Notes: a model not told the origin generated them from the sequence alone. Numbered from the stretch's first letter, positions 9,312-20,220 are shown. The stretch is DNA of 64,000 nucleotides from Liriodendron chinense (GCA_003013855.2 PVNU02000998.1:248001-312000); one strand, 5' to 3'. Translations and numbers: made by a program.

Positions 9312-12011
9312 TCATCCCAGCTGTCGTAGTGTGATTGACACACCTCCAGGATTTGCCCCTTGCAATATGACTGGCTTGATTGGAGGAGCTCCTTCCAAGA
9401 CAATGGGCTCTTGCTGCTGATGACTATGATCCCTCCATTGTGGACTGGGCTGTTCCTGTGCTGAAATTGCCCCTTGCAAGATGACAGGTTCATATGCGGG
9501 CTCGATATATGCCTGTGCTCCTTCTAAGACGACCGGCTCCCAACATGAATGGCTGTAAGGTGCCCCTTGAATAGCTGGTGTATCATATGGAGGTGCTCCT
9601 TCGAGTACTAATAGCTCAAAGACTGAAGGGGGAAAGGGGTTTGCCCCTTGCAAGATCGGATGAGGATTTGTTGGCCCATAAGTGTAAGCATGAATGGACT
9701 GGATAGGGGAGAAGAAGCGATCGAGTCGCTCTCCTTCTTCTATGCTATTGACGGCAGGGCCACGAGATGAACTGGGGTCCGTCGGATGCTGAGGCAAAGG
9801 ATTCTGAAGGATGTTAGTGGAAGCTGTTGGAGGAGTCCCAGGGACCGAGATGACGATCTTGCGGTCGTCAATCAGATCTTGTATGGCATTCTTCAGAGTC
9901 AGGCATCGATTAGTGGTGTGGCCACGCCCCTGATGGTAGGCGCAATACTCATTTTCTTGGTAGGTTGGAGGCAAAGGATTTGGAGGAGGCCTGGGTGCCA
10001 TTAGAGTGAGTAACTGCTTCTGTACTAGCATAGCCATGACTTGACTGAGTGGTTGAGTGAGAGGAGTGAATTTCCTAAGCTCCCTGTAATTCTGCCTATT
10101 CTGATATGAGTACTGGCTATTCCCCCTGAACTGCTTTTGCTGTCGAGGTGGTTGTGGCTGTGGTTGAGGATTTGGTTGTGGTTGATACTTTTGAGATTGG
10201 TGCTGAGCCTGATTTTGTTGATACGGTTGACGTCCCTGTGGGGGAGCATATTGGTTGCTCTGAGTAGTGGCGATGATGTTGTTTACCTCTGTCGGGCGAG
10301 GAGGAGAACCGCTACGGTTTCCATTCCCATATCCGATGGGTCTTCCTTCCACTCTGTTCCTCTTGACTGGAGTGGCTTGATGAGGCCATGGGGAGATTGT
10401 TCTGGCGCGAATTCCTGCTTCGACTTGCTCTCCACCATGGATCAACTATGAGAAGTTCGCATATGGATGCGAGATGAGATATCCAGATATGCCAGGATAT
10501 GTTTAATGAACAATCATGGAGATTTGTTCTTCGTCGTCGATAGGTGTCCTCATTCTGGTTGCCGTAGCTCGCCAACGTCCCACATAAGCTGATAGCGTTT
10601 CATCACTCCTTTGCCTGAGAGCCGCGAGGTCGGCTCTTCTGGGTGCCATGTTGAGATTGTACGCGAATCTGTCGACGAAAGCCTGAGAAAGGTGTTCCCA
10701 AGACCTGATATGATGGCAGTCCAATGATGTGTACCAATCTAGGGCATCGCCCTTCAGAGATTTTTGGAACAAGCGAATGAGGGCTCCTTCATTTCCTGAG
10801 ATTGTACTCAGCTCTCCACAGAAAGCTTTAAGATGTGCTGTGGGACAACCGCTACCGTTGTATCTTTTAAATTTTGGTACTTCAAAATTTTGAGGTATTT
10901 GAGCATCTGGGAAAGGACACAAGTCTCTGAACTTGGTCGAAGGTAGATCGATTCCTTGCTGTCGCTGAAGCTGATTTTGCAAGATCTGGAACTGCTCCCG
11001 CAACTCGTCCAGTCCTAGGTGATCTGTTTGAGTGACTGGTGCCTCTCGGAGTAAGGCACGTTCTTCTTCGGCATAGTGGTCGATGTCGTTGACCCTATGG
11101 GCTTGTCGAAAAGCAACCGCGGGTTGCTAAAATTGATTTGATGACTGAACTGGATTCTGATGAACTAGTACTTGAGATGATTGTAATTGAACTAGAGACT
11201 GTACTGAAGGCTGAACTGGAACTTGCTGGAAATTAACTGGAGATTGCTGAATTGAAGATTGCTGGAAATTAACTGGAGTTTGCTGAATTGAAGATTGTTG
11301 AAAATTAATTGGAATCCCATCGGCGGGGATGTGCTGGAATTGAAAAGTGCTCCTGTTTGTAGGAGGCTGAGATGCTGGGAAGTGACCCCCTTGTTGGGTA
11401 TTCGCCACTGTCCGCTGATTGATGTGGGCTTGACACTGACCCCTATTGTGGGCATTCGCCAGTGCTGTTCCTGTTGCTGGAAATTGAATTGAAATCCCAT
11501 TGGCGGGGATGTGCTGAAATTGAGTAAAGGTCCCATCGGCGGGGACATGCTGAGAAAGGAAAGGGGTCCCCTCGGCGGGGACATGCTGAAATCTACTGAG
11601 ATTGCTGTTTGCAAGATTGACTGGAAGCTTACTGGAATTTCCTGCGACGGGAGTGCTCTGAGACGGCCTTATCATTGCGGGAAGGTACTGAGGAGGATGC
11701 CCCATAGCGACGGGCTAAGATGGCTGTTGTCGGTAGTCCTGGGCAGACTCCGATGGTTGTGCTTGATTTGAACTGGAGGCTGGAAGGACCTGGCATGGCT
11801 GCTGAGATTGCTGAACTAGGCCAGCTTGGTTGTTGACTGCTGCGATAGCTTGTGCTTGCATGAATTGCAAGAGCATTTCTTGCATTGTTCTCATTCCTTG
11901 TGTCAATTCTTGCATGATTGGCGTATTCTCAATTGATTGTTGCACTGGAGGTCGCGCTTCGGTCATCTCGAGAGAGGGGAAGAGGTGAGTTTCCTCTTCG
12001 TGGTCGGACAT
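9312..12011 (-). pseudogene. Gag of element A, broken, with repeat-rich ends
   Basis: The likely start is ATG 12011 (MSDHEEETHLFPSLEM). The order of parts is: a Gln-rich N-terminal region (12011-11127) made of imperfect repeats such as FQHIPADG and NFQQSSIQQ; the retrotransposon Gag core at 11003-10503 with FKRYNGSGCPTAHLKAFCGE and SLKGDALDWYTSL; then a long Gln/Pro-rich part (10445-9312). That last part has a CAYHQGRGHTTNRC motif near 9945-9900, resembling the C-x2-H-x4-H zinc-type motif of Tat gags, and a tail with repeated (I/V)L(Q/E)GA. Stops or frame changes lie at about 11714, 11110 and 10503. Gag forms the particle that holds element RNA. Confidence 0.85.
9340..9660 (-). repeat. LQGA/LEGA peptide repeats at the Gag C-terminus of A
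   Basis: The minus-strand frame repeats a hexapeptide of the form (V/I)(V/I)L(Q/E)GA about eight times, for example PVILQGA, IVLEGAPP and LLVLEGAPP, separated by 12 to 30 residues. The DNA shows GCCCCTTGCAAGAT and GCTCCTTC-type blocks on the plus strand. Element C has a few copies in the same place (54925-54750), such as PLILQGAP. Confidence 0.7.
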
Positions 12012-12252
12012 GGCTTGCTGAGCCCGAGTGCGGATTATGCTACGGAAAGGCAGTTGTTTCCGAAGACGCTGAGCCCGAGGAGGCGCAATGGTGAGGACTA
12101 TACTCTATTCTTTTTTGGGTTTCGGGATTTTCTATTTTTCTTTTATTTTTGGTAGAATGCTATGCAGATGAGATTGTATGAGGACTAATGACTTTCAAGT
12201 ATAGGAGGGATTCTGTTTTTCAAGTCGGATCACGACTAGTGGGACTAGCATA

Positions 12253-12270
12253 TCCCTAGCAGAGTCGTCA
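12253..12270 (-). promoter_or_regulatory. Primer-binding site of element A
   Basis: The minus strand reads TGACGACTCTGCTAGGGA three bases inside the LTR end. Element C has TGGTGACTCCGCTGGGGA at the same place, and element B has TGGCGACTCCACTGGGGA. All match a TGGCGACTCNNCTGGGGA consensus, which fits the 3' end of a plant tRNA-Arg, the primer known for Ogre/Tat elements (tRNA match recalled, not computed). The second G of the essential TGG is mutated to A here. Confidence 0.8.
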
Positions 12271-12620
12271 TTCTGTGGACGCTCGCCGTTCCGTGCTCCC
12301 GGACGTTCTCCCTTCCTTTCGGAAAAGAAGAGGGGTGCGTGCGTGCGAATCGCCGTTTGTGCCACTGGCTTGCCTCGTTCTCGAGGGCTTTGCTTGGTTG
12401 TATTGTTAAGCTGGATGTGTTTAGATGAGTTTGTATAAGACCAGAGCCACCACTAGTTAATTACTTCGAATCTACAGTCGGCTAGACCCCGCAGAAACGT
12501 TAGAGAAGGGGATCCGAAGATTCCTTCCTCTAAAATGACTCATCTTGATCTGCGGCCAGAGATTCGAGGTAATGGATCATGGTTACAGGGTAGGAAGAGG
12601 TTAAGCACCCCACACACTGC

Positions 12621-12636
12621 CCGTACCGAAGTACGG
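12621..12636 (-). promoter_or_regulatory. UUCG-tetraloop hairpin in the LTR transcript
   Basis: The minus-strand transcript would read CCGUACUUCGGUACGG: six base pairs closing a UUCG loop on a C-G pair, the exceptionally stable tetraloop class. Element C has the identical 16 bases at 57052-57067, although its surroundings differ at many positions. It lies about 350 bases upstream of the primer site, in the R/U5 part. Function is unknown; 3'-end formation, translation or packaging are possibilities. Confidence 0.6.
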
Positions 12637-12711
12637 TCTCTACTTCACATAATCGAACTAATACTTGAAAGTCTGTTTTAATCCTCGTACATTCTCATGG
12701 ATGACATGATG

Positions 12712-12900
12712 CATGAATGCAGGTCTGAACAGTAAGAGTTTCTGATGGGCGGATTTCCATTAACAGGCAAGCCCAGAGCATACGCTCAAACTGACAGGTG
12801 CTTTATGCGGGATGCATGCTGTGTGTTTGAATAATCAAAGTGCTTGTAGTGACATGTACATGAATGCAGGTCTGAACAGTAAGAGTTTCTGATGGGAAGG
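12712..12900. repeat. 147-bp tandem duplication in the LTR of A, split by element B
   Basis: The block starting CATGAATGCAGGTCTGAAC occurs at 12712 and again at 12859, a period of 147 bp. The second copy is interrupted at 12900 by element B and resumes after it at 31787 with TTTCCATTAACAGGCAAGCC. Element C has only one copy at the same LTR position, so the duplication arose in A before B inserted. Confidence 0.85.
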
Positions 12901-13523
12901 TGTTGGGGTCCCAAAAGTGAGGATCCTCGAAACAATGATTCCGAGTGCCCAAATCATCACTTCGTTGAATTTAGGGCCAGTGCATCGGAAATCGCGGCAC
13001 GAATCACAACACACATTAGACTTGACCAAAAGGCGAGAAATTGGGCCAGTGGTGGACCCCACCGGTCATCATGATCAAAACCCCCAAGTTTGGGAGGGAT
13101 ACCTCAATTATGGAGAAATAGGAGCAGTGCATCGACATTCATCGCAAGGCGGACCCCACAAGCCCTTCGTTTTGCAAAACTCAATTTTATGAAGCACGAG
13201 TACGTCGGCGCATCGAGAAAATCCACAGCCGGCGCATCATGAAATTCAATCATTTTCAGAAAATGAATTTCAGGACGCACTACCTCCAGCGCGTCCATAA
13301 ATTCACCGGTGCATCAAGAAATTCAATGATTTTTTCAGAAAATGAATTTCAGGACGCACTGCGTCCAGCGCGTCCATAAATTCGTCCAGGGCATCTAAAA
13401 ATTCAACCAATTTCAAGACGCACTGGCAGCTAGCGCGTCCTGAAAATCAGCTTCCGAACTCAGCCATTTTGAGACGCGCCGGGTGACTTTATCGACGCGC
13501 CGACCCATTTTCTCGACGCGCTA

Positions 13524-13564
13524 CACGTGTCGACCTCCTATTGGACGACTTCACCTATAAATAC
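13524..13564 (+). promoter_or_regulatory. LTR promoter of element B
   Basis: Within 41 bases there are a G-box core CACGTG (13524-13529), ATTGG, i.e. CCAAT on the other strand (13540-13544), and CTATAAATAC (13555-13564). The cluster is kept unchanged in the 3' LTR (TATA box 30221-30230). The order and spacing are those of a plant RNA polymerase II promoter, so transcription should start near 13590. Confidence 0.7.
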
Positions 13565-14727
13565 CCCCTCCCACTACCTCATTTGCAAAAATTCAGAGAG
13601 AGAGAGCCGAACCTCTTCGCCGGAAAACCTTTTTCGACCGCTGGAACCCTCTTCCGATCGCTGGAACCCCTCGCCGGAAATCGCACCTCCGACCATAATA
13701 GGTCTGGAGGTGAAATAACACAAGTAATCATTTTTGGACGCACTGGCCCTAGCGCGTCAGAAAAATAGCCCAGCGCATTACAAAATGATCCAGCGCATCA
13801 GGAAAAAACCCTCGGCAGATCATTATTGGACGCACTAGCCCCAGCGCGTCACAAAATCCTCCAGCGCATCAGTAAAATCAGTCGTCTACAAAACAAGTCA
13901 TTTTCGGACGCACTAGGCCCAGCGCATCACAAAAATAGCCCAGCGCATCAGAAAAATACACATCTTAAAACAATTCATTTTTGGACGCACTGGCCTCAGC
14001 GCATCACAAAAATAGCCCAACGCATCATGAAAATAGATAATTTTTAACAATCATTTTTGGACGCGCTGGCCCCAGCGCATCAGTAAAATCAGGCCAGCGG
14101 ATCGCAAAAATCAGCACTTTGAGCGTCCATTCCAGCACCTTTAAATCATCATTTTATGACGTTTTTGAGCCCCGTTTGGGCCTATTTTGGGTATTTCGAG
14201 CATTCCGGACTGCAGCGGAGCGGTCAAATGACTCATCTGGGCTGCCCAGTGAGCAGAATGCAAGCCTTCGGAGTCCGATTCGATCCGACGAGACGAATGG
14301 AGCAATTCTCCCGAAAAAAAAGGGCCGCCAGTGCCCAGAGCCATACCGATGCATCATCATTACATGTACTACCTTAATATGACCCAGATTCAGGTCCAGA
14401 CTAAGCAAAGGGGACTATGGTTAACACGATAAACCATACCAGGAGAGTTCTAAACTATCACACACAATTTGTTAAAGACTGACACTTCAAGACCAGTCGA
14501 TGCCCTACCCATCCAAACGGCATCCGCTAGTTGAGCTGCCCAGGTACACACAACTGCGGAATGGACTTCCCGAGGTCACCTGTCCATACATTGACAGGCG
14601 CGGGCCCAGAGTCGTTCTTCCCGGCTATAAACCCTGACAGTCTCAGCCCGGATATCCGGTCAAAACATGGGACATAGACATCCAACTCGTACGAAGATGG
14701 ATCAGTCTATAACAAAACACAACAAAC

Positions 14728-14847
14728 ACAGGTCTCCGCGACCATACAAATACAGGTCTCCGCGACCATACAAATACAGGTCTCCTCGACCATGCGAATA
14801 CAGGTCTCTACGACCACACAAACACAGGTCTCCACGACCATGAACTC
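14728..14847 (+). repeat. Five 24-bp tandem repeats in the LTR of B
   Basis: Units beginning ACAGGTCTCC start at 14728, 14752, 14776, 14800 and 14824, an exact 24-bp period with few changes. The 3' LTR carries the same array at 31395-31514. Confidence 0.9.
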
Positions 14848-15123
14848 TGAGACTATAGTCCTCGCTGACTAGTCTTTTGCCTTTTAATCAAGGGTCATCG
14901 ATCATTCGATGTAATTAAGGGCTCGTGCCAGATCACGGCCTGGAATGTACAAGATCTCAGAATCTCTGGAATAAAATTCAGCCCTGCGATATCTTTTCTC
15001 TTATGTACTTTTGTGAATGCTTGTGATTGTCTATGAGTGTTTCTATTATTCAGAACCCCAGAGCAACAAAAACACCACATCCTCTGAGATGTCGTTATGA
15101 TCCATTCTCTAGTTCCAACAAAC

Positions 15124-15141
15124 TGGCGACTCCACTGGGGA
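15124..15141 (+). promoter_or_regulatory. Primer-binding site of element B
   Basis: TGGCGACTCCACTGGGGA begins three bases after the LTR end. Its complement would be the CCA end of a tRNA reading TCCCCAGTGGAGTCGCCA. This fits my recollection of plant tRNA-Arg(ACG); a tRNA search would settle it. Confidence 0.85.
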
Positions 15142-15700
15142 CCGAACTATACCAGAATCTCTGGTTATATCTGAATATAGGAACACTCCAAGATCGATCA
15201 CTTACAAACACGAATCTACGCATAGAAAAGTTACCGTGAGGCGTAATGTTTCGGCGCCCCTAGGGCGTCAAACTGGCGACTCTGCTGGGGAAAGTTCTTC
15301 CCTTCATCTTTAAGGCAATAGACATTTAAAAAGGTTTTCGAACCCACAAATTCCACAACTACACGTATTTGTCTCCGTCTTGCTTATCTTTGTCGGTTTA
15401 TGCACTGCGATCGATGGGCTCATACTCCCGACCGCACTTGTGAACTGTTCTAACGATTTTTATGACGTAACTAGAATTAGCAAGATACTAGGATAGACAG
15501 AAGAAATGGCATGCTCAATGAACAGTTTGTGCACCTTCCTTGCCACCGGAGGCTTCAGCTTCCCTCGCTTCATCCCAACCACGACAATTGCTTCTAATTC
15601 AGGATGGCAGTTGGTCGAAACGCGTCGACAGAAGAAAGAGCAGAAGAAAGCAGCCTAGCTTAGCAGCATATAAGAAGGTGAATGTTGCGACCAAGAGACA
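15142..15700 (+). other. Untranslated leader of element B with a second primer-site-like motif
   Basis: No credible coding frame. At 15274-15291 stands TGGCGACTCTGCTGGGGA, preceded by AAC as at the real primer site. It is 150 bases downstream of the first and closer to the primer site of element A than the first one is. Confidence 0.75.
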
Positions 15701-16932
15701 ATGGTAGCCAAAACAAGGGCAGAAGATCCCTATCAGCAATCAGGTCGTATCAACCAGGTCCCTAGTGCTTGCGATGAGGGTCGAACAGTTTCCACCATTG
15801 TTCAAGGCCACCTGTGTCACGCGCAAATCGACCGAAACCGCACTCGTGAAGAGCCCCAAGCCCGTGACAGTTCTCGACCCAAGACAGGGGCAGTTTCAGA
15901 AGGCCCGACCAGTGCTGATCGCAATGGTTCAAGTGGCAGAGACAGAAGAGGGATCGTATGAAGCGGACGAATTGCCTACAGTCCAAGATCAAATTGACAG
16001 ATTGGTTCAGGCTAATCGGGAAACGAATGAATGAATGAGGGTAATTCAGGAAGCATTGACCACTTTAATAGCTCAGAACGCTACTAGAAGTCTCGTACCA
16101 CCTACACGCCCATTAGCCGAAGAATCTCAAGGGGCAGCAGAAGGGCCAGCTAGTGCCGAGCCACTTACCCAGGCCAGGAGAGTTCCAGTGGAACGAATAG
16201 CAGTCTCGACTGCTGCAAATGCTGAGAGAAGAACTGTCGCAAACAATTACGAGTCTCATGCGACAAGAAAAGGAGAAGGAAAGAGGAGCTGGGTACAAAT
16301 ATCAGGTCCCATACCCGCTGGAGATAGAAGAAATACCATTTCCGGTCAACTTCAGATGCCCGAATTTAGAAAAATTTGAAGGTAGGGGATCGCCAAAGGA
16401 ACATATCACTCGCTTCCTCACAGCATTGGGAAATTGGTCGACTGTCCTGCAGTACTGTATGCGGTTATTCGGGTTAACGCTGACAGGGAAAGCTTTTCAA
16501 TGGTACATGTCGCTACCAGCCAGATCAGTGAAGTCGTGGGAGCAGATGCGAGACAGTTTTATCTCAAAATTCTTCTCTATAGAAAGAGAAACATCAGTAA
16601 CAAAAATCTGGCCCTGATCAGACAAAGACAGGGCGAACCTGTGGAGAGGTTCATGGACCGATGGGGGACAATAGCCGCTCAATGCCAAGAGTTGCCCAGT
16701 GAGAAAGAACAGATAAAGATGTGTATGCGAGCCCTGAACCCAATGATATCGTACGGGTTATCAGGGAATAGTTTTCACTCTTTCCGAGAATTGGCCACCA
16801 AAGCACACCTGGTAGAAGAAGCCGCAGCACGAGTGAACCTCAGGCCCGAAAGGCAGAAAAGAGGAGTAAGGATTGCAGAAACACACAATATAAATAAAGG
16901 TAAAGGTATGATAGATCGGAAGCGGCTCGCCT
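15701..16932 (+). pseudogene. Gag of element B, N-terminal and core parts, broken
   Basis: The first ATG of the region is 15701 (MVAKTRAEDPYQQ), but the frame shifts near 15760. 15765-16034 continues to a TGA at 16032-16034 and then reopens. The Gag core lies in frame 16219-16617: FEGRGSPKEHITRFLTALGN and LTLTGKAFQWYMSLPARSVK, the retrotransposon Gag family blocks. Another shift near 16600 leads to LIRQRQGEPVERFMDRWGT and FRELATKAHLVEEAAARV. At least three frameshifts and one stop therefore interrupt it. Confidence 0.85.
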
Positions 16933-18594
16933 GTGGATCCCAAGACAGACACGAAAGCAACGCCTGCCCAGGACAGAGGCAAGAGGCCTTACGTTTCTCA
17001 AAGAATAACAATAGCCGAGAGAGAAAGAGCCAACGGCCCGTACACCTTCAACATGGCCGATCTGATCCCCATCATGGAACAATTAGTGGAAGAAAAGGTA
17101 ATCCGCTTACCAGAACCGATTCGGCCCCACGAGGTTGGGAAGGTAGACGATCCCCGGTATTGCGAATACCATCGGTGTCTGAGCCACAAGACAGAAGACT
17201 GTTTTAGTCTAAAAGGAAGAATACAGGGGTTGATTAACCAACGGGTGATCAGTATGAAGGCACCAGAAACGACAACGAAGGAAACAGCGGGGGTAATTTC
17301 ATCCTTCCCCTCAGACGAAAGCACCCAATTGCGCATCTCGTTCCTCGAACCTGAAGAACCTTGGACTTTGGTTAGCAGTCGGAAAAGGCTCGAGAATCGA
17401 AGAAGACTCCTCGACCGTAAGAAGAAAGGGACGAGAAAGAAGGATAGCCAAGAGAAGAGCCGACTTATAGAGGCTCAAGTACATTGTGCGATGGTATCAT
17501 TTACAGAACAGCCATCAACGGAAGAGACATTGCGGGCAGGTAAAGAAGAAGTCAATGCCGTCATCCTCCGATCCGGAAGGCAAATGCCGGAACGTATTCG
17601 GCTAGAACCAATCGACCCGATGCAAGAAGACGGAAACCCGGATATACCCTCAACAAGGCCCCAGGGGCAGAAATTGAAAGAGAAGGTTGTTGAGGCCACG
17701 TCCAGTCGATCGGTGCCAAGGCAGGGGGCAGCACCAGTAGTATATGATGTCGTGTCACACCTGCGAAGAGTCCCGGCTCGCTTAAGTATATACAACACCT
17801 TGTGTCTCTCAAAGGTGTATAGGGAGATGTTGATCAACGCGCTGCTAGACAGTGAAGCCAGAGAAGTGATGATGACAGAAATCGAAGCAGAAATGAACGA
17901 TCCAGATAAGTTTTGGGAAGGAAACGCACCAATTCAGCAAGCAATGCAGATAGATCACCCCTCTGTAATCACATTCTCCGAAGAAGACCGCACGATTGAA
18001 GCAATAGACCACAACTGTCCGTTGATGGTCACAGGAACGATTAGAGATACGGAAATTAAGCGATGCATGCTTGACGATGGGTCTGTGGTGAACATCATGT
18101 CGTTGAAGACACTACAGAGGTTGGGTTACAGACCATCAGCCCTGCGACCTAGCACCATGGTTATTCAAGGGTTCAATCAAGACAGCCAGCGCACTCTAGA
18201 GTCGATCACTGTGATGCTAGAAATTGAAAAGCTGAAGACGAAAGTAACATGTCAAGTAATCGACGCAGTAACAACATATGATCTTCTGCTAGGGAGGCCG
18301 TGGCTCCATCAGAATCGCGTCGTTCCCTCAACTTATCATCAGTGCTTCAAATACAACAGAGAGGGAGTTCAGTACAGAGTGGCGGCAGACCCAAAGCCGT
18401 ATACAATTGCAGAATCATTCTTGGCTGATGCCCGATACTATGACCTGGTCGATGAAGGGGAAGTCATGAAGAAGCCCGACGTAACGCAGAAAGGGCAAGG
18501 GGAAAAACCTAAAGTCAGCAAGTTCGAACAGAGAGGCAAACCTCAGTTCATTACTCAGAAAGAAACCGCAGGTCAGTCAGCTGAAGAACCTTAA
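16933..18594 (+). pseudogene. Gag C-terminus and aspartic protease of element B (open 553 codons)
   Basis: This is the longest open frame of element B. Residues about 73-100 have YCEYHRCLSHKTEDCFSLK, the zinc-type motif of Tat gags. A charged linker follows. The protease lies at about residues 360-475: IKRCMLDDGSVVNIMSLK, where DDG replaces the usual D-S/T/N-G, and YDLLLGRPWLHQNRVVPSTY closing the fold. The frame ends at TAA 18592-18594. The start at 16933 is only the first ATG after a frameshift from the upstream gag, not a true start. Whether DDG is active cannot be told from sequence alone; Asp in the second position is unusual. Confidence 0.85.
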
Positions 18595-18630
18595 GGGACT
18601 ACCAAGAAATTTTACATAATCCCGAAGCAC

Positions 18631-20220
18631 TTGCGACAGCCCGAGCAGTCCGTCCTAGAGATGATATCGAATCAGCACATGAGTGTACTCAAATCTAGCT
18701 TCAATATGCCGGTGCCGAAAATAGGAAGAGTTAAGCCTTTCCCAAGAGCTCTGAGCCAGTTTGTGGTACCGCCAAGTGCCAGTACGAAGAAAGAAATCAA
18801 ATTCTATTTAGTGTCAAGTGAACCCGCACAGTCCAAGGACGAGGCCGAAGAATCACTCCGTTTACCTCAACCAATAGAAGAGGAAAGGTACAGTGAGGTT
18901 AGCCGTAACATCATGAAGAATATGGGTTTCTGTTACTCGGAATCAGCCTCGAATGGTAGAATGTTAGCACCGTTCGAAGAAAACACCGAAGCTTACCAAG
19001 GCAGAGAAGGGTTAGGGGCAAAGATGAAGATTAGACATGTCAACATGGTAACAATCAGTCCCACAGAAGAGGTACATCCACAAGAGGTAGTCGACGTCAT
19101 TCAACCGAGTGCCGCACCTGCACAGATAGAAGACGGGGGACAGCCCACGATAGACAAGCTTAAAGAAATAAATCTGGGAACCCCAGAGGACCCTAGAAAT
19201 ACATACCTGAGTAAAAATATCCCAGAAGAGGAGAAAGAGAAATACATTCGACTGTTGAAAGAGAACAGGGACGTGTTCGCTTGGACATACTCAGAAATGC
19301 CAGGGCTCAGTCCAACAATTGCGATGCACAAGTTGGGCATCTTGAAAGGGAAGAAAGCGGTCAAACAGCCTCAACGACGATTCCACCCAGACATAGTGCC
19401 CAAAATCGAAGAGGAGGTCGAAAAGTTAATCCAAGCCAGGTTCATCCGAGAGGTCAAATACCCACAATGGATCTCAAATATTGTGCCGGTCAAGAAAAAG
19501 AGCGGTCAAATCTGAATCTGCGTAGACTTTCGGAACCTCAATGAAGCATGCCCTAAGGATGATTTCCCACTGCCTATCCCGGAACTACTGATCGACAGCA
19601 CGACAGGGTACTCAGTGATGTCCTTTATGGACGGTTACTCGGGGTATAACCAGATTCGTATGGCCCCAGAGGATGAGGAATCGACAGCATTCCGTACAAC
19701 GTTGGGCATATACTATTACCGTGTAATGCCGTTTGGGTTGAAGAACGCAGGGGCAACGTATCAGCGCGCGATACAAGTGATCTTCCAAGACATGATGCAT
19801 AAGCATGTCGAATGTTATGTAGTCAATCTGGTAGTGAGGTCGGCCGGGCATGAACAGCATAGAGAGCATCTACGGCAGGTGTTCCAAAGACTGAGAAAGA
19901 AAAGCCTCCGTATGAACCCATTGAAGTGCGCATTCGGAGTTTCCTCTGGCAAGTTTTTAGGATTTGTTATCAGATATCGAGGCATAGAAATCGACCCAAC
20001 GAAGATTAAGGCGATCAGGGAAATGCCACCTCCGAAGATTCTCAAAGAGCTGAAAAGCTTCCAAGGCCAGGTCGCGTACCTGAGAAGGTTCATCTCGAAC
20101 TTATCCGGTCGTTGTCAACCATTCTCGCGCCTCAACAAGAAAGGGGTACAGTTTGAGTGGGACGACGCTTGCCAAAAAGCGTTCGACTCTCTGAAGGACT
20201 TACTCGAAAAATCTCCAGTC
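18631..20220 (+). pseudogene. Reverse transcriptase of element B, nonsense codon and lost active site
   Basis: 18631-19515 encodes the N-terminal linker and fingers: YSEMPGLSPTIAMHKLGI, ARFIREVKYPQWISNIVPVK, then TGA at 19513-19515 where SGQIRICVDFR is normal (CGA to TGA). The frame goes on through FRNLNEACPKDDFPLPIPEL, MSFMDGYSGYNQIRMAPED and YRVMPFGLKNAGATYQRA. The catalytic YVDD is replaced by YVVN at 19816-19827 (tat gta gtc aat), so both metal-binding Asp residues are gone. The thumb and connection continue to about 20220, where the frame shifts. It cannot polymerise even if the stop were read through. Confidence 0.92.

Larger units (their letters stand above)
12274..12900 (-). repeat. 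5' LTR of element A, inner (U5 side) part
   Basis: The LTR begins, read on the plus strand, with TGTGGACGCTCGCC next to the primer site and is interrupted at 12900 by element B. It continues at 31787. The same sequence, uninterrupted, forms the LTR of element C (56718-58046), which fixes both ends (TG...CA). This part holds a perfect hairpin at 12621-12636 and a partial tandem duplication at 12712-12900. Confidence 0.9.
12901..15120 (+). repeat. 5' LTR of element B
   Basis: 2220 bp from TGTTGGGG to TTCCAACA. The U3 part (13200-13530) and the part beyond the TATA box (13730-14110) are packed with GGACGCACTGG and CCAGCGCATC-type motifs. A CACGTG (13524-13529), an inverted CCAAT (13540-13544) and a TATA box (13555-13564) form a promoter-like cluster. 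A 24-bp unit beginning ACAGGTCTCC repeats five times at 14728-14847. Confidence 0.95.

Noticed and set aside
15762..15992. Minus-strand ORFs within gag of element B
   Set aside because: Shadow frames of the gag coding strand with no family similarity.
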